37,016 bases of DNA from Alphaproteobacteria bacterium. Lineage in GTDB: Bacteria; Pseudomonadota; Alphaproteobacteria; Micavibrionales; Micavibrionaceae. The stretch spans positions 1 through 37,016 of the forward strand of contig JAJFGR010000002.1 in NCBI GenBank assembly GCA_021776025.1, read 5' to 3'. Position numbers and translations under genes: made by a program. Every line of letters starts with the position of its first letter. The first letter of the stretch is position 1. Below the pieces are notes generated by a model. It was not told the origin of the DNA and did not search any database. It saw only the letters and a list, made by a program, of their open reading frames with translations. Positions 17,753 to 25,572 of this stretch are shown one piece after another.

Positions 17753-19213
17753 ATGAATAAATCTCAAAACCAATCTGGTTTCACCTTAGTTGAACTGACG
17801 GTTGTGCTCGTAGTTATCGGCTTACTTTTGGCGAGCGCAGCACCTGTTTTAAAAATTTACCTCCTCCAAAAGCGTGATAACGAAATGAAGGAGACAACCC
17901 GCGCCGTGCGCACGGCGTTGTCAAATTTCATCGAAGTAAATGATCGTTACCCGTGTCCGGCACCTTTAGATATATCATCTCTGGACCCACAATTCGGACA
18001 GGAGCAGATAGTCAATCCCGGCCAGCCGACTCAGTCCTGTGATCCATCATCTTCGGGTGTTTCCTATGATGCAGGTCTGAATGTTTATGTCGGCGCTGTG
18101 CCGGCGCGCACACTGGATCTGGAAATGGGAAGGACGCTTGATCCTTATGGGAATCGCTTTACCTACGCGATATCAGGCCCACATGCTGGGATGAACGGGA
18201 TGGTAAATCCCTCTCTGCCCGGAACCATTTCGATAATACCACCTCTGGCAACGGGGATGAGCCCGCAATTTGCATTGGTCTCTCATGGCCTTGACGGCGC
18301 GGGAAGTTTTACACCTGAGGGAGTGGCGAACGCCATCACCTGCGCGGACGCTAGTACAGAGCAACAGGAAAATTGTGATCTGGACGGTACGCTGACAGAG
18401 ATTTATCAAAGCTACGGCACGCTGTATTACGACGACATATCGTATTTCACGCTCATTGATGATGACCCTGATGGTTGGTGGAAACAAGCCTCCGGCACAC
18501 CGAACGATATCATAAACAAGAATAGCGGCAATGTAGGGATAGGGACGCTCGCGCCGCAAGCCAAGCTGGATGTCCAAGGTGACGCCAGTGTATCAGGCAA
18601 TGTAGGGATAGGTACGCTCACGCCGCAAACCAAGCTGGATGTCCAAGGTGACGCCAGTGTATCAGGCAATGTAGGGATAGGTATAACGCCTCCCGAAACC
18701 AAATTGGATGTTATGGGTGAAGTTAAAATTGGCAATACGGGACTTGCCTGCACAGTATCCCGAACAGGGGCAACGCGGTATAATGCGGCGAAAGACCAAA
18801 TGGAATATTGCGCCGAGGACAAGAACGCACAAGGCGTTCCCGTTCCGGCCTGGAAGCCGTTTGGCACGAATTTAACCTTGTACGGTAACATGTGGCCGAC
18901 GGCTATTATATGTAGTGACCTCAGGCTAGCTCCAGGTACAGGACAACTCGGACCGACCCGCGTTTTTTACTTAAGTGATTTGGGGGAGGGGGTGTATAAC
19001 CCTGGTGGTGTTTTATACCAAACCATAGAAGATCTTGCTATGGTTGGTTCTGGTAACTTCTATTCTTTAGGAATTATTTTCAGTTCAACGGGTGCTTTTA
19101 TAAGCTCAAAAGTTGATCCTAATGCTAGCGCTGGTGGCATGGGCGATGCTATTGCTGGAAGTTGCAGGAATAAATCTATTCAGCAAATTATTGCTGAGAA
19201 TCGCGCTTTGTGA
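17753..19213 (+). CDS. Type IV prepilin-like protein fused to tail-fibre-type repeats
   Basis: 486 residues from ATG 17753, chosen because a GGGG-rich ribosome site precedes it and the prepilin leader is then short (MNKSQNQSG). Cleavage would fall between Gly9 and Phe10 of GFTLVELTVVL, with Glu at mature position 5, followed by the usual hydrophobic helix. Residues about 30-250 form a pseudopilin-like globular part with several Cys (DRYPCPAP, QSCDPSS). Then 69-bp tandem repeats (18527-18595, 18596-18664, partial from 18665) encode NVGIGTLAPQAKLDVQG units, a motif common in phage tail fibres and trimeric beta proteins. The C-terminal about 170 residues are unrecognised. No other pilus gene is present, so assembly would need genes elsewhere. 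Confidence 0.82.
   Translation: MNKSQNQSGFTLVELTVVLVVIGLLLASAAPVLKIYLLQKRDNEMKETTRAVRTALSNFIEVNDRYPCPAPLDISSLDPQFGQEQIVNPGQPTQSCDPSSSGVSYDAGLNVYVGAVPARTLDLEMGRTLDPYGNRFTYAISGPHAGMNGMVNPSLPGTISIIPPLATGMSPQFALVSHGLDGAGSFTPEGVANAITCADASTEQQENCDLDGTLTEIYQSYGTLYYDDISYFTLIDDDPDGWWKQASGTPNDIINKNSGNVGIGTLAPQAKLDVQGDASVSGNVGIGTLTPQTKLDVQGDASVSGNVGIGITPPETKLDVMGEVKIGNTGLACTVSRTGATRYNAAKDQMEYCAEDKNAQGVPVPAWKPFGTNLTLYGNMWPTAIICSDLRLAPGTGQLGPTRVFYLSDLGEGVYNPGGVLYQTIEDLAMVGSGNFYSLGIIFSSTGAFISSKVDPNASAGGMGDAIAGSCRNKSIQQIIAENRAL
18527..18700 (+). repeat. 69-bp tandem repeat in the prepilin-like gene
   Basis: Two full 69-bp units (18527-18595 and 18596-18664) are almost identical at DNA level, differing by only a few bases, and a third unit starts at 18665 then diverges (GNVGIGITPPETKLDV). 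The near identity suggests recent expansion. Confidence 0.9.
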
Positions 19214-19258
19214 TTGCGGCTTGAGTGGCAGGAGGGGGCTCTCACGTTTCTCTTAGGT

Positions 19259-19338
19259 GATAAGCGTTATTGTGGAAAATGTAGTGTTTTAGACTCATAA
19301 TCTGAAGGTCGTAGGTTCAAATCCTACTCCCGCAACCA
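19259..19338 (+). other. tRNA-Met(CAT) 3' fragment (att scar 2, best preserved)
   Basis: From 19289 the sequence folds as the 3' part of a tRNA: anticodon stem TTAGA/TCTGA around loop CTCATAA (anticodon CAT, 19296-19298), T-arm GTAGG-TTCAAAT-CCTAC (19311-19327), acceptor strand TCCCGCA, discriminator A and CCA ending at 19338. The CCCGCAACCA end resembles initiator tRNA-fMet, but the anticodon stem lacks the initiator GGG/CCC pairs. No matching 5' half (TGCGGGA) is found upstream; instead there is the dispersed motif GATAAGCGTTATTGTGG (from 19259). A 3'-only fragment is the normal product of integration into a tRNA gene. Confidence 0.75.
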
Positions 19339-19403
19339 ATGATTCCCCAGAATTTGTATCATTTAAGGCATAGTTCAATGAATTTAAAAAACATTGGGAA
19401 TAC

Positions 19404-19673
19404 ATGAAGTATATAGAGACTTTTATTACATACTGTCTCGAATTTATAGGGATAGAAACAGGAAAGCTGGTATTGGGGGATTTGTTTCCAACTTTAGCAG
19501 TGGCATTTGTAGGATCTTTTTTTCTTGGTTTTCTTTTTATAGTGCCTATTAGATTTTTTATTAAGGACGAGAAAGTGAACCCAAAATTGGAATGTATTGA
19601 AAATCTTTTAGGAGCATTAGCAGTTATTATTTCATTTGGTGGCTGCCTTTATTTATGGTCAATAGGTTTTTAA
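19404..19673 (+). CDS. Small membrane protein, unknown
   Basis: 89 residues with two clear membrane segments: about residues 27-50 (LFPTLAVAFVGSFFLGFLFI) and 68-86 (LLGALAVIISFGGCLYLW), joined by a charged loop (RFFIKDEKVNPKLECIEN). The first 25 residues are amphipathic. No family recognised. It begins 65 bp after the tRNA-Met scar. The ribosome site is weak. A real gene is likely from its coherent topology, but function is unknown. The space after it (19674-19964) has no gene and holds two boundary motifs (19737-19750 and 19776-19798). Confidence 0.5.
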   Translation: MKYIETFITYCLEFIGIETGKLVLGDLFPTLAVAFVGSFFLGFLFIVPIRFFIKDEKVNPKLECIENLLGALAVIISFGGCLYLWSIGF

Positions 19674-19736
19674 AAAGGGGCATAAATTAACGAAAGGCGC
19701 ACTTCATTTTAGATTCCACCACCTGTAGAATGCCGA

Positions 19737-19798
19737 TGTGATAATTTATCGTCCGTAAACGCGGAGTAGGGGCGTGATAACAACGATTGTGGAAAATA
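19737..19798 (+). repeat. Two dispersed boundary motifs
   Basis: TGTGATAATTTATC (19737-19750) matches the core of the inverted repeats around the toxin-antitoxin pair at 31931-32781. GATAACAACGATTGTGG (from 19776) is a variant of the GATAAGC..GTGGAAAATG motif that precedes the tRNA scars at 19259 and 22288. Confidence 0.45.
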
Positions 19799-19964
19799 GG
19801 GACGCGTTTTTTCTACGCGGGGATTTACCTGCAAATACTCGCTAAAGAAAACTCGGCGGATCGATGTCGATCTGTATACGCACAGTCGATTGAAGATCAT
19901 CTAAACCGAGGACCTTAACCGCTCTTATCTTGACGGCCAGAAGAAAATTGAGTAGACATAACAC

Positions 19965-20780
19965 ATGGCCATTACGTCAATAGATATGTCTGAAGCTAAA
20001 AAGATCATATCTGGGTTGGAGCACCATCCAAATGACCCAGATATTGTTTATGCAACCGAAGATATGACACAGATTGTGCCTTTGGTATGGCAAAGGTTTA
20101 TTAAGGCTGCCATTTTCCGTGTGGCTAACCCGGACATATTTAACAAAGCCGCCAGCCAGATCACAACAGAGCAAATGAATAATTTTCAACACTCTCCGGC
20201 CTTTTGCTATGAGAACGGTGTCTTAAAACTTGATACCGAATTCAGGGACTACAAAACAGAAAATGGAAAGAAGCCTCCTAACAAAATACCAACACAGGAA
20301 GATTTGAAAATATATCCTGACACCCTTTTGCATGAAATGAACCGGGTATGGGATATATTTAAACCGCATATGCCCGAAGAGCAAATTACTACTAGTTTTT
20401 ACGCTGCCGCTCCGAAATCAGTAAAGTATGGATACGCGCCGCTGTTTCATGCCGGCGACCCCATTTCAGTACACAGTACCGTTGGCGGTGGCCGTTTAGA
20501 ATTTATCGCTGGATCTTTATCGAATAAGCAGAAAAAAGTTCTTGATGATTGTATCCAAAATTTACATTTGGGAGAAGAGCCCAGCCAACGCGAAATCATC
20601 TCTTTGATAAAAAGCTTCAATAACTTACCTGAGCTAAAAGATAAGGTTTTTAAAACCAACTACGGAGATATGGTTGTGTTTGCGGAGGACTTTTACCACA
20701 GGTCTCCTTCTGGAATATACGAACAGGGGCAATTGGCTGTCGGCGGAGAAACGCAACTAGATTTTCCCGAAGCTGCCTAA
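19965..20780 (+). CDS. Hypothetical protein
   Basis: 271 residues, not recognised. It is soluble, with an N-terminal alpha/beta part (SGLEHHPNDPDIVYATEDM, PLVWQRFIKAAIF) and a C-terminal part whose pattern of short beta strands with histidines (GYAPLFHAGDPISVHSTVGG, YGDMVVFAEDFYHRSPSG) loosely recalls a jelly-roll dioxygenase or DUF1826-like fold. The metal-ligand pattern is not clear enough to claim an enzyme. No signal peptide. It stands alone between the small membrane protein and a broken copy of the gene at 6024; no strong ribosome site precedes the ATG. Confidence 0.6.
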   Translation: MAITSIDMSEAKKIISGLEHHPNDPDIVYATEDMTQIVPLVWQRFIKAAIFRVANPDIFNKAASQITTEQMNNFQHSPAFCYENGVLKLDTEFRDYKTENGKKPPNKIPTQEDLKIYPDTLLHEMNRVWDIFKPHMPEEQITTSFYAAAPKSVKYGYAPLFHAGDPISVHSTVGGGRLEFIAGSLSNKQKKVLDDCIQNLHLGEEPSQREIISLIKSFNNLPELKDKVFKTNYGDMVVFAEDFYHRSPSGIYEQGQLAVGGETQLDFPEAA

Positions 20781-20857
20781 AGAAAACTCCCTATAAGAAG
20801 CCTTGGGGGTCGATGTCCGCTTTTGGCCGATAACAGAACAAGCTGGAGCAGAGGCGC

Positions 20858-21005
20858 GATAAGCATTAGTATGGAAAATGCTTGACGTCTTTATAATATT
20901 GCAGTCTTTATGCGTAAAACCACCTATCATCCTTTGCCTCCCCACAAACTCTCTGCAGGCTTTCATCCTAGCTTGCTTCTTGTCTTCGATGGGAGCGCTC
21001 AGAGC
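20858..21005 (+). pseudogene. Broken 5' end of a paralogue of the gene at 6024
   Basis: From 20910 the frame reads MRKTTYHPLPPHKLSAGFHP then LLLVFDGSAQS, matching MSKTIHHPSSPHKPFVGVHP and FFSAFNGSAQS of the protein at 6024. Similarity also covers the upstream DNA (GTATG.AAAAT.CTTGACGT, TATAATATT, CAGTCTTTATG). After about 21005 the match stops; the short frame continues to 21116 over the 3' end of the Fic gene. This is a truncated duplicate, not a functional gene. The promoter-like upstream segment is 8 bases shorter here. Confidence 0.7.
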
Positions 21006-21050
21006 CGGAGAACGATTAAAGGATATTTTATAACTGAAGAAGAAACCATG

Positions 21051-22094
21051 CTATTGAAAATAGTTTTTAACGCTAAATTCAATCTGCTCAATAAATATCT
21101 GTTTGAACGCGGCTAGGTTGTTTTGCTCATAAAACAGGAGCATGGCTTTCTTGTAATCTATTGAGTCAACGCTACGATAAGATAGAGGGCAAACATCATA
21201 TGCAATAAGAATCGCATTGCTGATCATCCTGCCGGTGCGCTTGTTACCGTCTTCAAAAGGCTGGATATAAGAAATCAAAGCCACGGCCAGCAAAGCTTTT
21301 TCAAAACCATTATCTTTGGCATTGATAATAGAGCACATGCGCTCCATGGCTTCTTTAATCTGGTATTCATTATCAAGTGGCTTGTAGGCTGTGCCGGTAA
21401 TACCGACGGTGCGGGAACGAATGTTTTTACCTACACCCAAATCCTTGATTAGAAATGAATGGATTTCTTCCAATAACTTCAGGTTTGTTTCTTCTGCAAT
21501 GCCTTTGTGCGTCAGCAAATAATCCAATGCATCTTTGTGGTTCAGAAGCATTGTAGCATCTTCTTTTGGTTTGCCTTCGGTCTCTTCTTTTTCAAGAAAG
21601 AGTCTTTCTGTTTCCAACAGGGAATATGTGTTCCCTTCAATCTGGGAAGACTTCCAGCTTAATTCAATCGTAAGGCGCTCCAATTCTTTTTGGTAAAGTG
21701 ACTTCGGGTAATCTGAAATGTTAGCCTGATATTCCTGTTTTAATGTTTCAAGAAGACTTTCTTCTTCAGGTGTAAACAATTCAACACCTTCCAGAACAGA
21801 CATCAGATCATGATTGAAATCTGTTCTGGCCTGACGTGAATCTGGCTCTTTGTCAAAATAATCGGAAGTCTCCAGAGGCGCAAAAATTATATAGTAAGGT
21901 GACATACTGTAAGAAGTTGCCCGGCCTTTGCCCGTTTTTAGGAGGCAATTATTTGCGACCAGCGCCGCAAGTTCCCTATTCAGGGTAGGTATGCTTACAT
22001 CTTCGTGAAGCTGTTCCTTGACCACAGAGATGGATGTACTCTCTTGGGTTGTAATGATATTGATAATTTTCTGCTGTCTAGATGATAGTTGCAT
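21051..22094 (-). CDS. Fic-domain protein with N-terminal winged helix; catalytic His replaced by Gln
   Basis: 347 residues. The N-terminal about 65 residues form a winged-helix DNA-binding region (SSRQQKIINIITTQE to LLKTGKGRATSYSMS). An inhibitory-helix motif SSQIEGN (Ser149, Glu153, Asn155) matches the (S/T)xxxE(G/N) class. The Fic core reads IQPFEDGNKRTGR, where family members have HPF(x)(D/E)GN(G/K)R; the His is Gln278 (CAG at 21263-21261, minus strand). Anion-binding DGNKR is intact. Loss of His should abolish nucleotide transfer, so a regulatory or altered role is possible. The promoter region has a strong inverted-repeat operator (22124-22171), suggesting autoregulation by the winged helix. 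Neighbouring modules on both sides are bounded by tRNA scars. Confidence 0.88.
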   Translation of the reverse strand: MQLSSRQQKIINIITTQESTSISVVKEQLHEDVSIPTLNRELAALVANNCLLKTGKGRATSYSMSPYYIIFAPLETSDYFDKEPDSRQARTDFNHDLMSVLEGVELFTPEEESLLETLKQEYQANISDYPKSLYQKELERLTIELSWKSSQIEGNTYSLLETERLFLEKEETEGKPKEDATMLLNHKDALDYLLTHKGIAEETNLKLLEEIHSFLIKDLGVGKNIRSRTVGITGTAYKPLDNEYQIKEAMERMCSIINAKDNGFEKALLAVALISYIQPFEDGNKRTGRMISNAILIAYDVCPLSYRSVDSIDYKKAMLLFYEQNNLAAFKQIFIEQIEFSVKNYFQ

Positions 22095-22123
22095 TGTGTA
22101 TTAATCCTCTCACTAACTTCTTT

Positions 22124-22171
22124 AAATCCTATCACGGATGATAGGGAAAACAAGAAAAGTTGATAGGATTT
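22124..22171 (-). promoter_or_regulatory. Operator/promoter of the Fic gene
   Basis: AAATCCTATCA (22124-22134) and TGATAGGATTT (22161-22171) are an exact 11-bp inverted repeat, with a further TGATAGG (22139-22145) between them, giving three half-sites. On the minus strand TTGTTT and TAGGAT lie 16 bases apart inside this region. The winged-helix Fic protein itself is the obvious candidate binder. The remainder of 22095-22481 holds only the scar at 22288-22380. Confidence 0.55.
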
Positions 22172-22287
22172 ATTATTCTTGAGAGCTCAGGAAATCCAGA
22201 AGTTTTTGGCGTATTGAGTATAATAAGGTCAAAATTAGTCTGCTGGTACGTGAGGAGGAGGGGGCGCAAAGGAGCGGGATCCAGGGT

Positions 22288-22380
22288 GATAAGCGTTATT
22301 GTGGAAACTGTAGTGTTTTAGACTTATAACCTGAAGGTCGCCAGTTTAAATTCCACCCTGGTAACAGGCTTTACCAATGA
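22288..22380 (+). other. Degraded tRNA-Met-like 3' fragment (att scar 3)
   Basis: 22286-22340 is nearly identical to 19256-19310: the GATAAGCGTTATTGTGG motif, GTAGTGTTTTAGACT, then TATAACCTGAAGGTCG. Beyond that the T-arm is altered (CCAGTTTAAATTCCACC) and ACCAATGA reappears at 22373-22380 after a short insertion. An 8-bp inverted repeat CCAGGGTG (22281-22288) / CACCCTGG (22354-22361) mimics an acceptor stem. There is no CCA end in place, so a functional tRNA is unlikely. Confidence 0.65.
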
Positions 22381-22481
22381 GTCTTACTTAATATCGGCTA
22401 TTCCATGTCACATGATTGACTTTCCTCCGAAATATGGTAACAAGTCGAATTAATAAAATTGCGTAAAGAGGGTTTTTGCTT

Positions 22482-23444
22482 ATGTCCGGTTATACTCCAC
22501 CAGCCTCACAAGAGGAACCTAGCGGTTCTGATGATAGGGGCGAACGTCCATATCAGTTTGCGGAAAATTCTGCCCCTACTGCTATCAGCGTGGATGCAAA
22601 CGGTAATGAGACAATTAAACCGCCGCAGGGAACGTCCCGTTTGGGAAGAAAACCCAAAAAGAAAACCATAGAGAAGCCCATAGTTTCTGAAGCGTCAGTT
22701 GAGACTTCGGAGGATTTACTAGTCTCAGAGTTTGAACAGGAAGAAACAGAGCCTAGCAGCGCAGCCGACGAGATGGCGTTTTGGGAAAACGACGTCGCGG
22801 AGGAAGTTGCGGCACAAAGGCCAGACCACATAGAAGGAGTTCACAGGCAGCCACTAAAACCACAATATGTTGGGAATTTGAGCCGGATTATTAATAAGGA
22901 AAATGGCATCCCTGAAGATGAAGATAACTTTTTGTCGGCTGCCCCCGGAAGTGGAAAAAGAGGCAAGCCTAAACAACCAAGCCCTATCCCGAATGAATTT
23001 TTACTGGATGTTCTCAGGGAGGCAACTGAGCTTGATGGCTTGGAGGCAGGAGAGGAATTCGCAGCAGGATTCCTTAGAGCAAGATGTACGGTTTCTGATC
23101 TGGAGACTAAACTTGCTGATGGAAAAACAGGAACTGTAACACGCGAGGGAATTATACAGGGGCACCTGCTTGATTTTAGCTTATTCGCCGGTAAAGAAAC
23201 GCCTTTTTCTTATATCAGCATGCCACTAAATAATTTTAAAAAATACGACATGTCAGGCCCGGATAATCAGTCTCACGCTGTTATTATTACCACAGGCCAA
23301 CAAAAGAAACGGCTGGCTATTTATGTTCCGGATGCTCTTTTACAAACAATTAAGGATGGAAAAGAACCAACCATTCCCCCTGCTATACAGGCCACATTAA
23401 TCGAAGGAGCCTGTTTTGCTGGAAGTGGCAGCAGCTCCACCTGA
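22482..23444 (+). CDS. Unknown protein, paralogous to the next gene
   Basis: 320 residues from ATG 22482, preceded by AAGAGGG. The N-terminal half is acidic and disordered (SEFEQEETEPSSAADEM) with a basic patch (RLGRKPKKKTIEKP). A proline/lysine linker (GSGKRGKPKQPSPIP) leads to a C-terminal domain from about 170: GEEFAAGFLRARCTVSDLE, PFSYISMPLNNFKKYDMSGP, AVIITTGQQKKRLAIYVPDALL. The last part recurs in the downstream protein as VPISFNKFKQYDRMGNKDKA, GAVIYITDTYLRKL. No family recognised; no signal peptide. It is the first gene after the third tRNA-Met-type scar and overlaps the next gene by 29 bases, so they are probably co-translated. Confidence 0.65.
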   Translation: MSGYTPPASQEEPSGSDDRGERPYQFAENSAPTAISVDANGNETIKPPQGTSRLGRKPKKKTIEKPIVSEASVETSEDLLVSEFEQEETEPSSAADEMAFWENDVAEEVAAQRPDHIEGVHRQPLKPQYVGNLSRIINKENGIPEDEDNFLSAAPGSGKRGKPKQPSPIPNEFLLDVLREATELDGLEAGEEFAAGFLRARCTVSDLETKLADGKTGTVTREGIIQGHLLDFSLFAGKETPFSYISMPLNNFKKYDMSGPDNQSHAVIITTGQQKKRLAIYVPDALLQTIKDGKEPTIPPAIQATLIEGACFAGSGSSST

Positions 23445-25251
23445 ACAGGATAAACCGTTTATCTCGACCAAAAGAGCCAAGCAGAAAACCCCGGCTAAAA
23501 CAGACACACCAGCAGACTCGGGTAAAGAAAATAGACCGTTAGTTCTGCCTCCGAAAAACAAACCTGCGGAGCTTAGCTCTAATATGACCTTGTTGCTGGA
23601 TACTATTACCAAGCTGAGGGAAGGCAAAGCCCTGTCATCCAACGATGTTAATCCTGAATTAAGGGTTTCTACATTAGATGACATGGCCGCCGCAGAAGAA
23701 GTTCGCGCAGTAAATTATCATAAGGATAAAGCTGGCCGCTTTGTTCCCCTTCGCTTAATTGCTGATCAGCTAGAGGCTTTTTCTGCCAAAAAGATGGGTA
23801 TCACTGAATTCAAGGGTAACATTGAAATTAACAGAGACGCTCGAGAGCCTATAATTTTAAATAATAATATTGCCTATATCTCGGAGGTCTTCATAAAAAG
23901 ATCGGCAAGCCCTTCTAGTCAACAGGATAAAAATATTGAAAAAAAGGTGCCAGCACTGGTGCCTGCAAGCGCTGCATTCGCAAAAGTTAGTTCTAAAGAA
24001 GCAGTGTTTTTGAGTAATGTCGACGGCGCAAACAAAGGAAACCCTTTGTCTTCTACGCACATAAATCAAAATATGAAGCTGTCCGAATTTAAAGCTCTTG
24101 CGAACGGAGAACAAATTTGTCCCGCCACATGTAAAGGAAAAAATATAGCACTCATGATTCCCCATAACCTAGTCGCGGGACAAATCGGAATTTTAAACCT
24201 GGTCCCGATCAGTTTTAATAAATTTAAACAATATGACCGTATGGGCAACAAAGACAAAGCCGAGGCATTGCTAGTAGGTGATCCAAAAAAAGGGGCTGTG
24301 ATCTACATCACAGACACATATTTGCGTAAATTAGGGGTGCAGGAAAAGGTGAGCGCGCCCTTGCCGCCCTCTACCTTTGCACCTGTGCCAACCGAAAATC
24401 TGGCAAGTACACTAAAAGATATAGAGAGAAAAAGCTGTCGCGCGCCCTTGCCGCCCCCCTCCTTTGCAACAGTGCCAACCGAAAATCTAGTGGAAACGCT
24501 AAAGAATATAAAAAAAATAAATGTCGCACATCAAGAACTTGCAGAAGCGCTGTCAAACAGCATCTTAGAAAGAATATCAAAGAGCAGTAAAGCCTATACC
24601 CTTGCTTTTAGAAATGAAGAGCCAGGTTTTCTGGTGCCCTATGACGCTCTCCCTGAAGAGATCAAGGCGCTACAAATGAAGAGGAAGTCATACGGTATAT
24701 TTAAGATCAGCTGTGGAACCCATGATCGCGACCCTGATCCTCTGTTGATTACACAAGGCCAAAAACAGATACCGAGGCTGGTTTTTTTCTCTCACACATA
24801 CCTGGAAACACTATTTCCAAAAGAACAGCCTGACCTCTCGCAATCTCATGCGAGGATTGTGCCGAAAGTTCCTTTAGATTCTGACTCTACCGTAAAGCTA
24901 TCCCTTTTTCTGAAAGGCATGAGTAAAAACCGGAAATTGTTTTTTGATAGGACGCATACGCTTTCGGCCATTAATGCAATCAAAGATGGGGATGAGTCCT
25001 ATAGCATTAAATATCAGAAGGCGGCCAGAGGCGACTTGGTACCCCTTCGTCAGGTTTTTGAAATGATTTCGGGTCTGCCACAGGATAGGCGGCCGTTGCG
25101 GGAACTGAACAACCCTGGATGGCGTAAAGCGCAGACGCCCGCCCTGACGGTTTTTTGTGATGATACAATAGAGAATGCAAAAGAAGGGTTGGCTTTCTTC
25201 CCCACAGCGTTGTCGCAGGCTATCCATGATATTGCCCACGACAACGTTTGA
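23416..25251 (+). CDS. Unknown multi-copy-domain protein, partner of the preceding gene
   Basis: 611 residues. It starts at TTG 23416, supported by GAAGGAG at 23403-23409 with good spacing and by a stop in the same frame at 23398. A lysine/proline-rich N-terminus (QKTPAKTDTPADSG) is followed by at least two copies of the domain shared with the upstream protein: around FNKFKQYDRMGNKDKAEALL / VIYITDTYLRKL and around YGIFKISCGTHDRDPDPLLI / LVFFSHTYLETL. A short internal duplication (APLPPSTFAPVPTENL and APLPPPSFATVPTENL, DNA about 24355-24510) lies between them. Phrases such as YHKDKAGRFVPLRLIADQLE and YQKAARGDLVPLRQVFEMI form a second repeated element. No known family or signal peptide. It ends 90 bp before a tRNA-Leu scar. 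Confidence 0.65.
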   Translation: MLEVAAAPPEQDKPFISTKRAKQKTPAKTDTPADSGKENRPLVLPPKNKPAELSSNMTLLLDTITKLREGKALSSNDVNPELRVSTLDDMAAAEEVRAVNYHKDKAGRFVPLRLIADQLEAFSAKKMGITEFKGNIEINRDAREPIILNNNIAYISEVFIKRSASPSSQQDKNIEKKVPALVPASAAFAKVSSKEAVFLSNVDGANKGNPLSSTHINQNMKLSEFKALANGEQICPATCKGKNIALMIPHNLVAGQIGILNLVPISFNKFKQYDRMGNKDKAEALLVGDPKKGAVIYITDTYLRKLGVQEKVSAPLPPSTFAPVPTENLASTLKDIERKSCRAPLPPPSFATVPTENLVETLKNIKKINVAHQELAEALSNSILERISKSSKAYTLAFRNEEPGFLVPYDALPEEIKALQMKRKSYGIFKISCGTHDRDPDPLLITQGQKQIPRLVFFSHTYLETLFPKEQPDLSQSHARIVPKVPLDSDSTVKLSLFLKGMSKNRKLFFDRTHTLSAINAIKDGDESYSIKYQKAARGDLVPLRQVFEMISGLPQDRRPLRELNNPGWRKAQTPALTVFCDDTIENAKEGLAFFPTALSQAIHDIAHDNV

Positions 25252-25343
25252 TAGTGGCGGAAACACTCACGAAGAAAACCCGATTCCATCAGTTTGAAAG
25301 AAATGGTCCGCGCCCTTAATTTTTCCATGATATTTAGGATATG

Positions 25344-25400
25344 CCGGACCTTAGCCGGATTTAAACCGGACCGTTCATATGGGCAACAGATTTTAAGTCA
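25344..25400 (-). other. Degraded tRNA-Leu(TAA) 3' fragment (left boundary of the NO-sensing module)
   Basis: Read on the minus strand from 25400: GACTTAAAATCTGTTG, variable arm, then CCGGTTTAAATCCGG as T-arm. It aligns with the fragment at 31825-31882 in the same orientation with roughly 80 percent identity over about 48 bases, including a perfect 16-base stretch around the anticodon. The acceptor end is damaged. The two fragments are direct repeats enclosing 25.4-31.9 kb. The rest of 25252-25572 holds only a palindrome TTTCGCGAAA at 25554-25563. Confidence 0.65.
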
Positions 25401-25572
25401 GATGACATCTGTATATCCCATTGTTTTAATTGAATAAAATTTTACGCTTTATAAAAGTGTGTAAGAAAGTGTGTAAGAGTTCAAGAAAAATCTGCTGTGT
25501 TTAAGCTCATGTTTTTCACAGTCTGCGTATATAAATACTAAAGCTTAGTTACATTTCGCGAAAGTTTTGTTT

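Noticed and set aside
19259-19338. A complete, functional tRNA-Met gene
   Set aside because: Only the anticodon arm, T-arm and CCA end fit; no D-arm and no 5' acceptor strand complementary to TCCCGCA are present.
22281-22361. A complete tRNA using the CCAGGGTG/CACCCTGG stem
   Set aside because: The T-arm does not pair, the D-arm is absent and no CCA or discriminator follows; the stem is probably coincidental.
23398-23444. Frameshift splitting a single gene at the 22482/23416 overlap
   Set aside because: The downstream frame has its own TTG start with a well-spaced GAAGGAG site, so a translationally coupled overlap explains it better.
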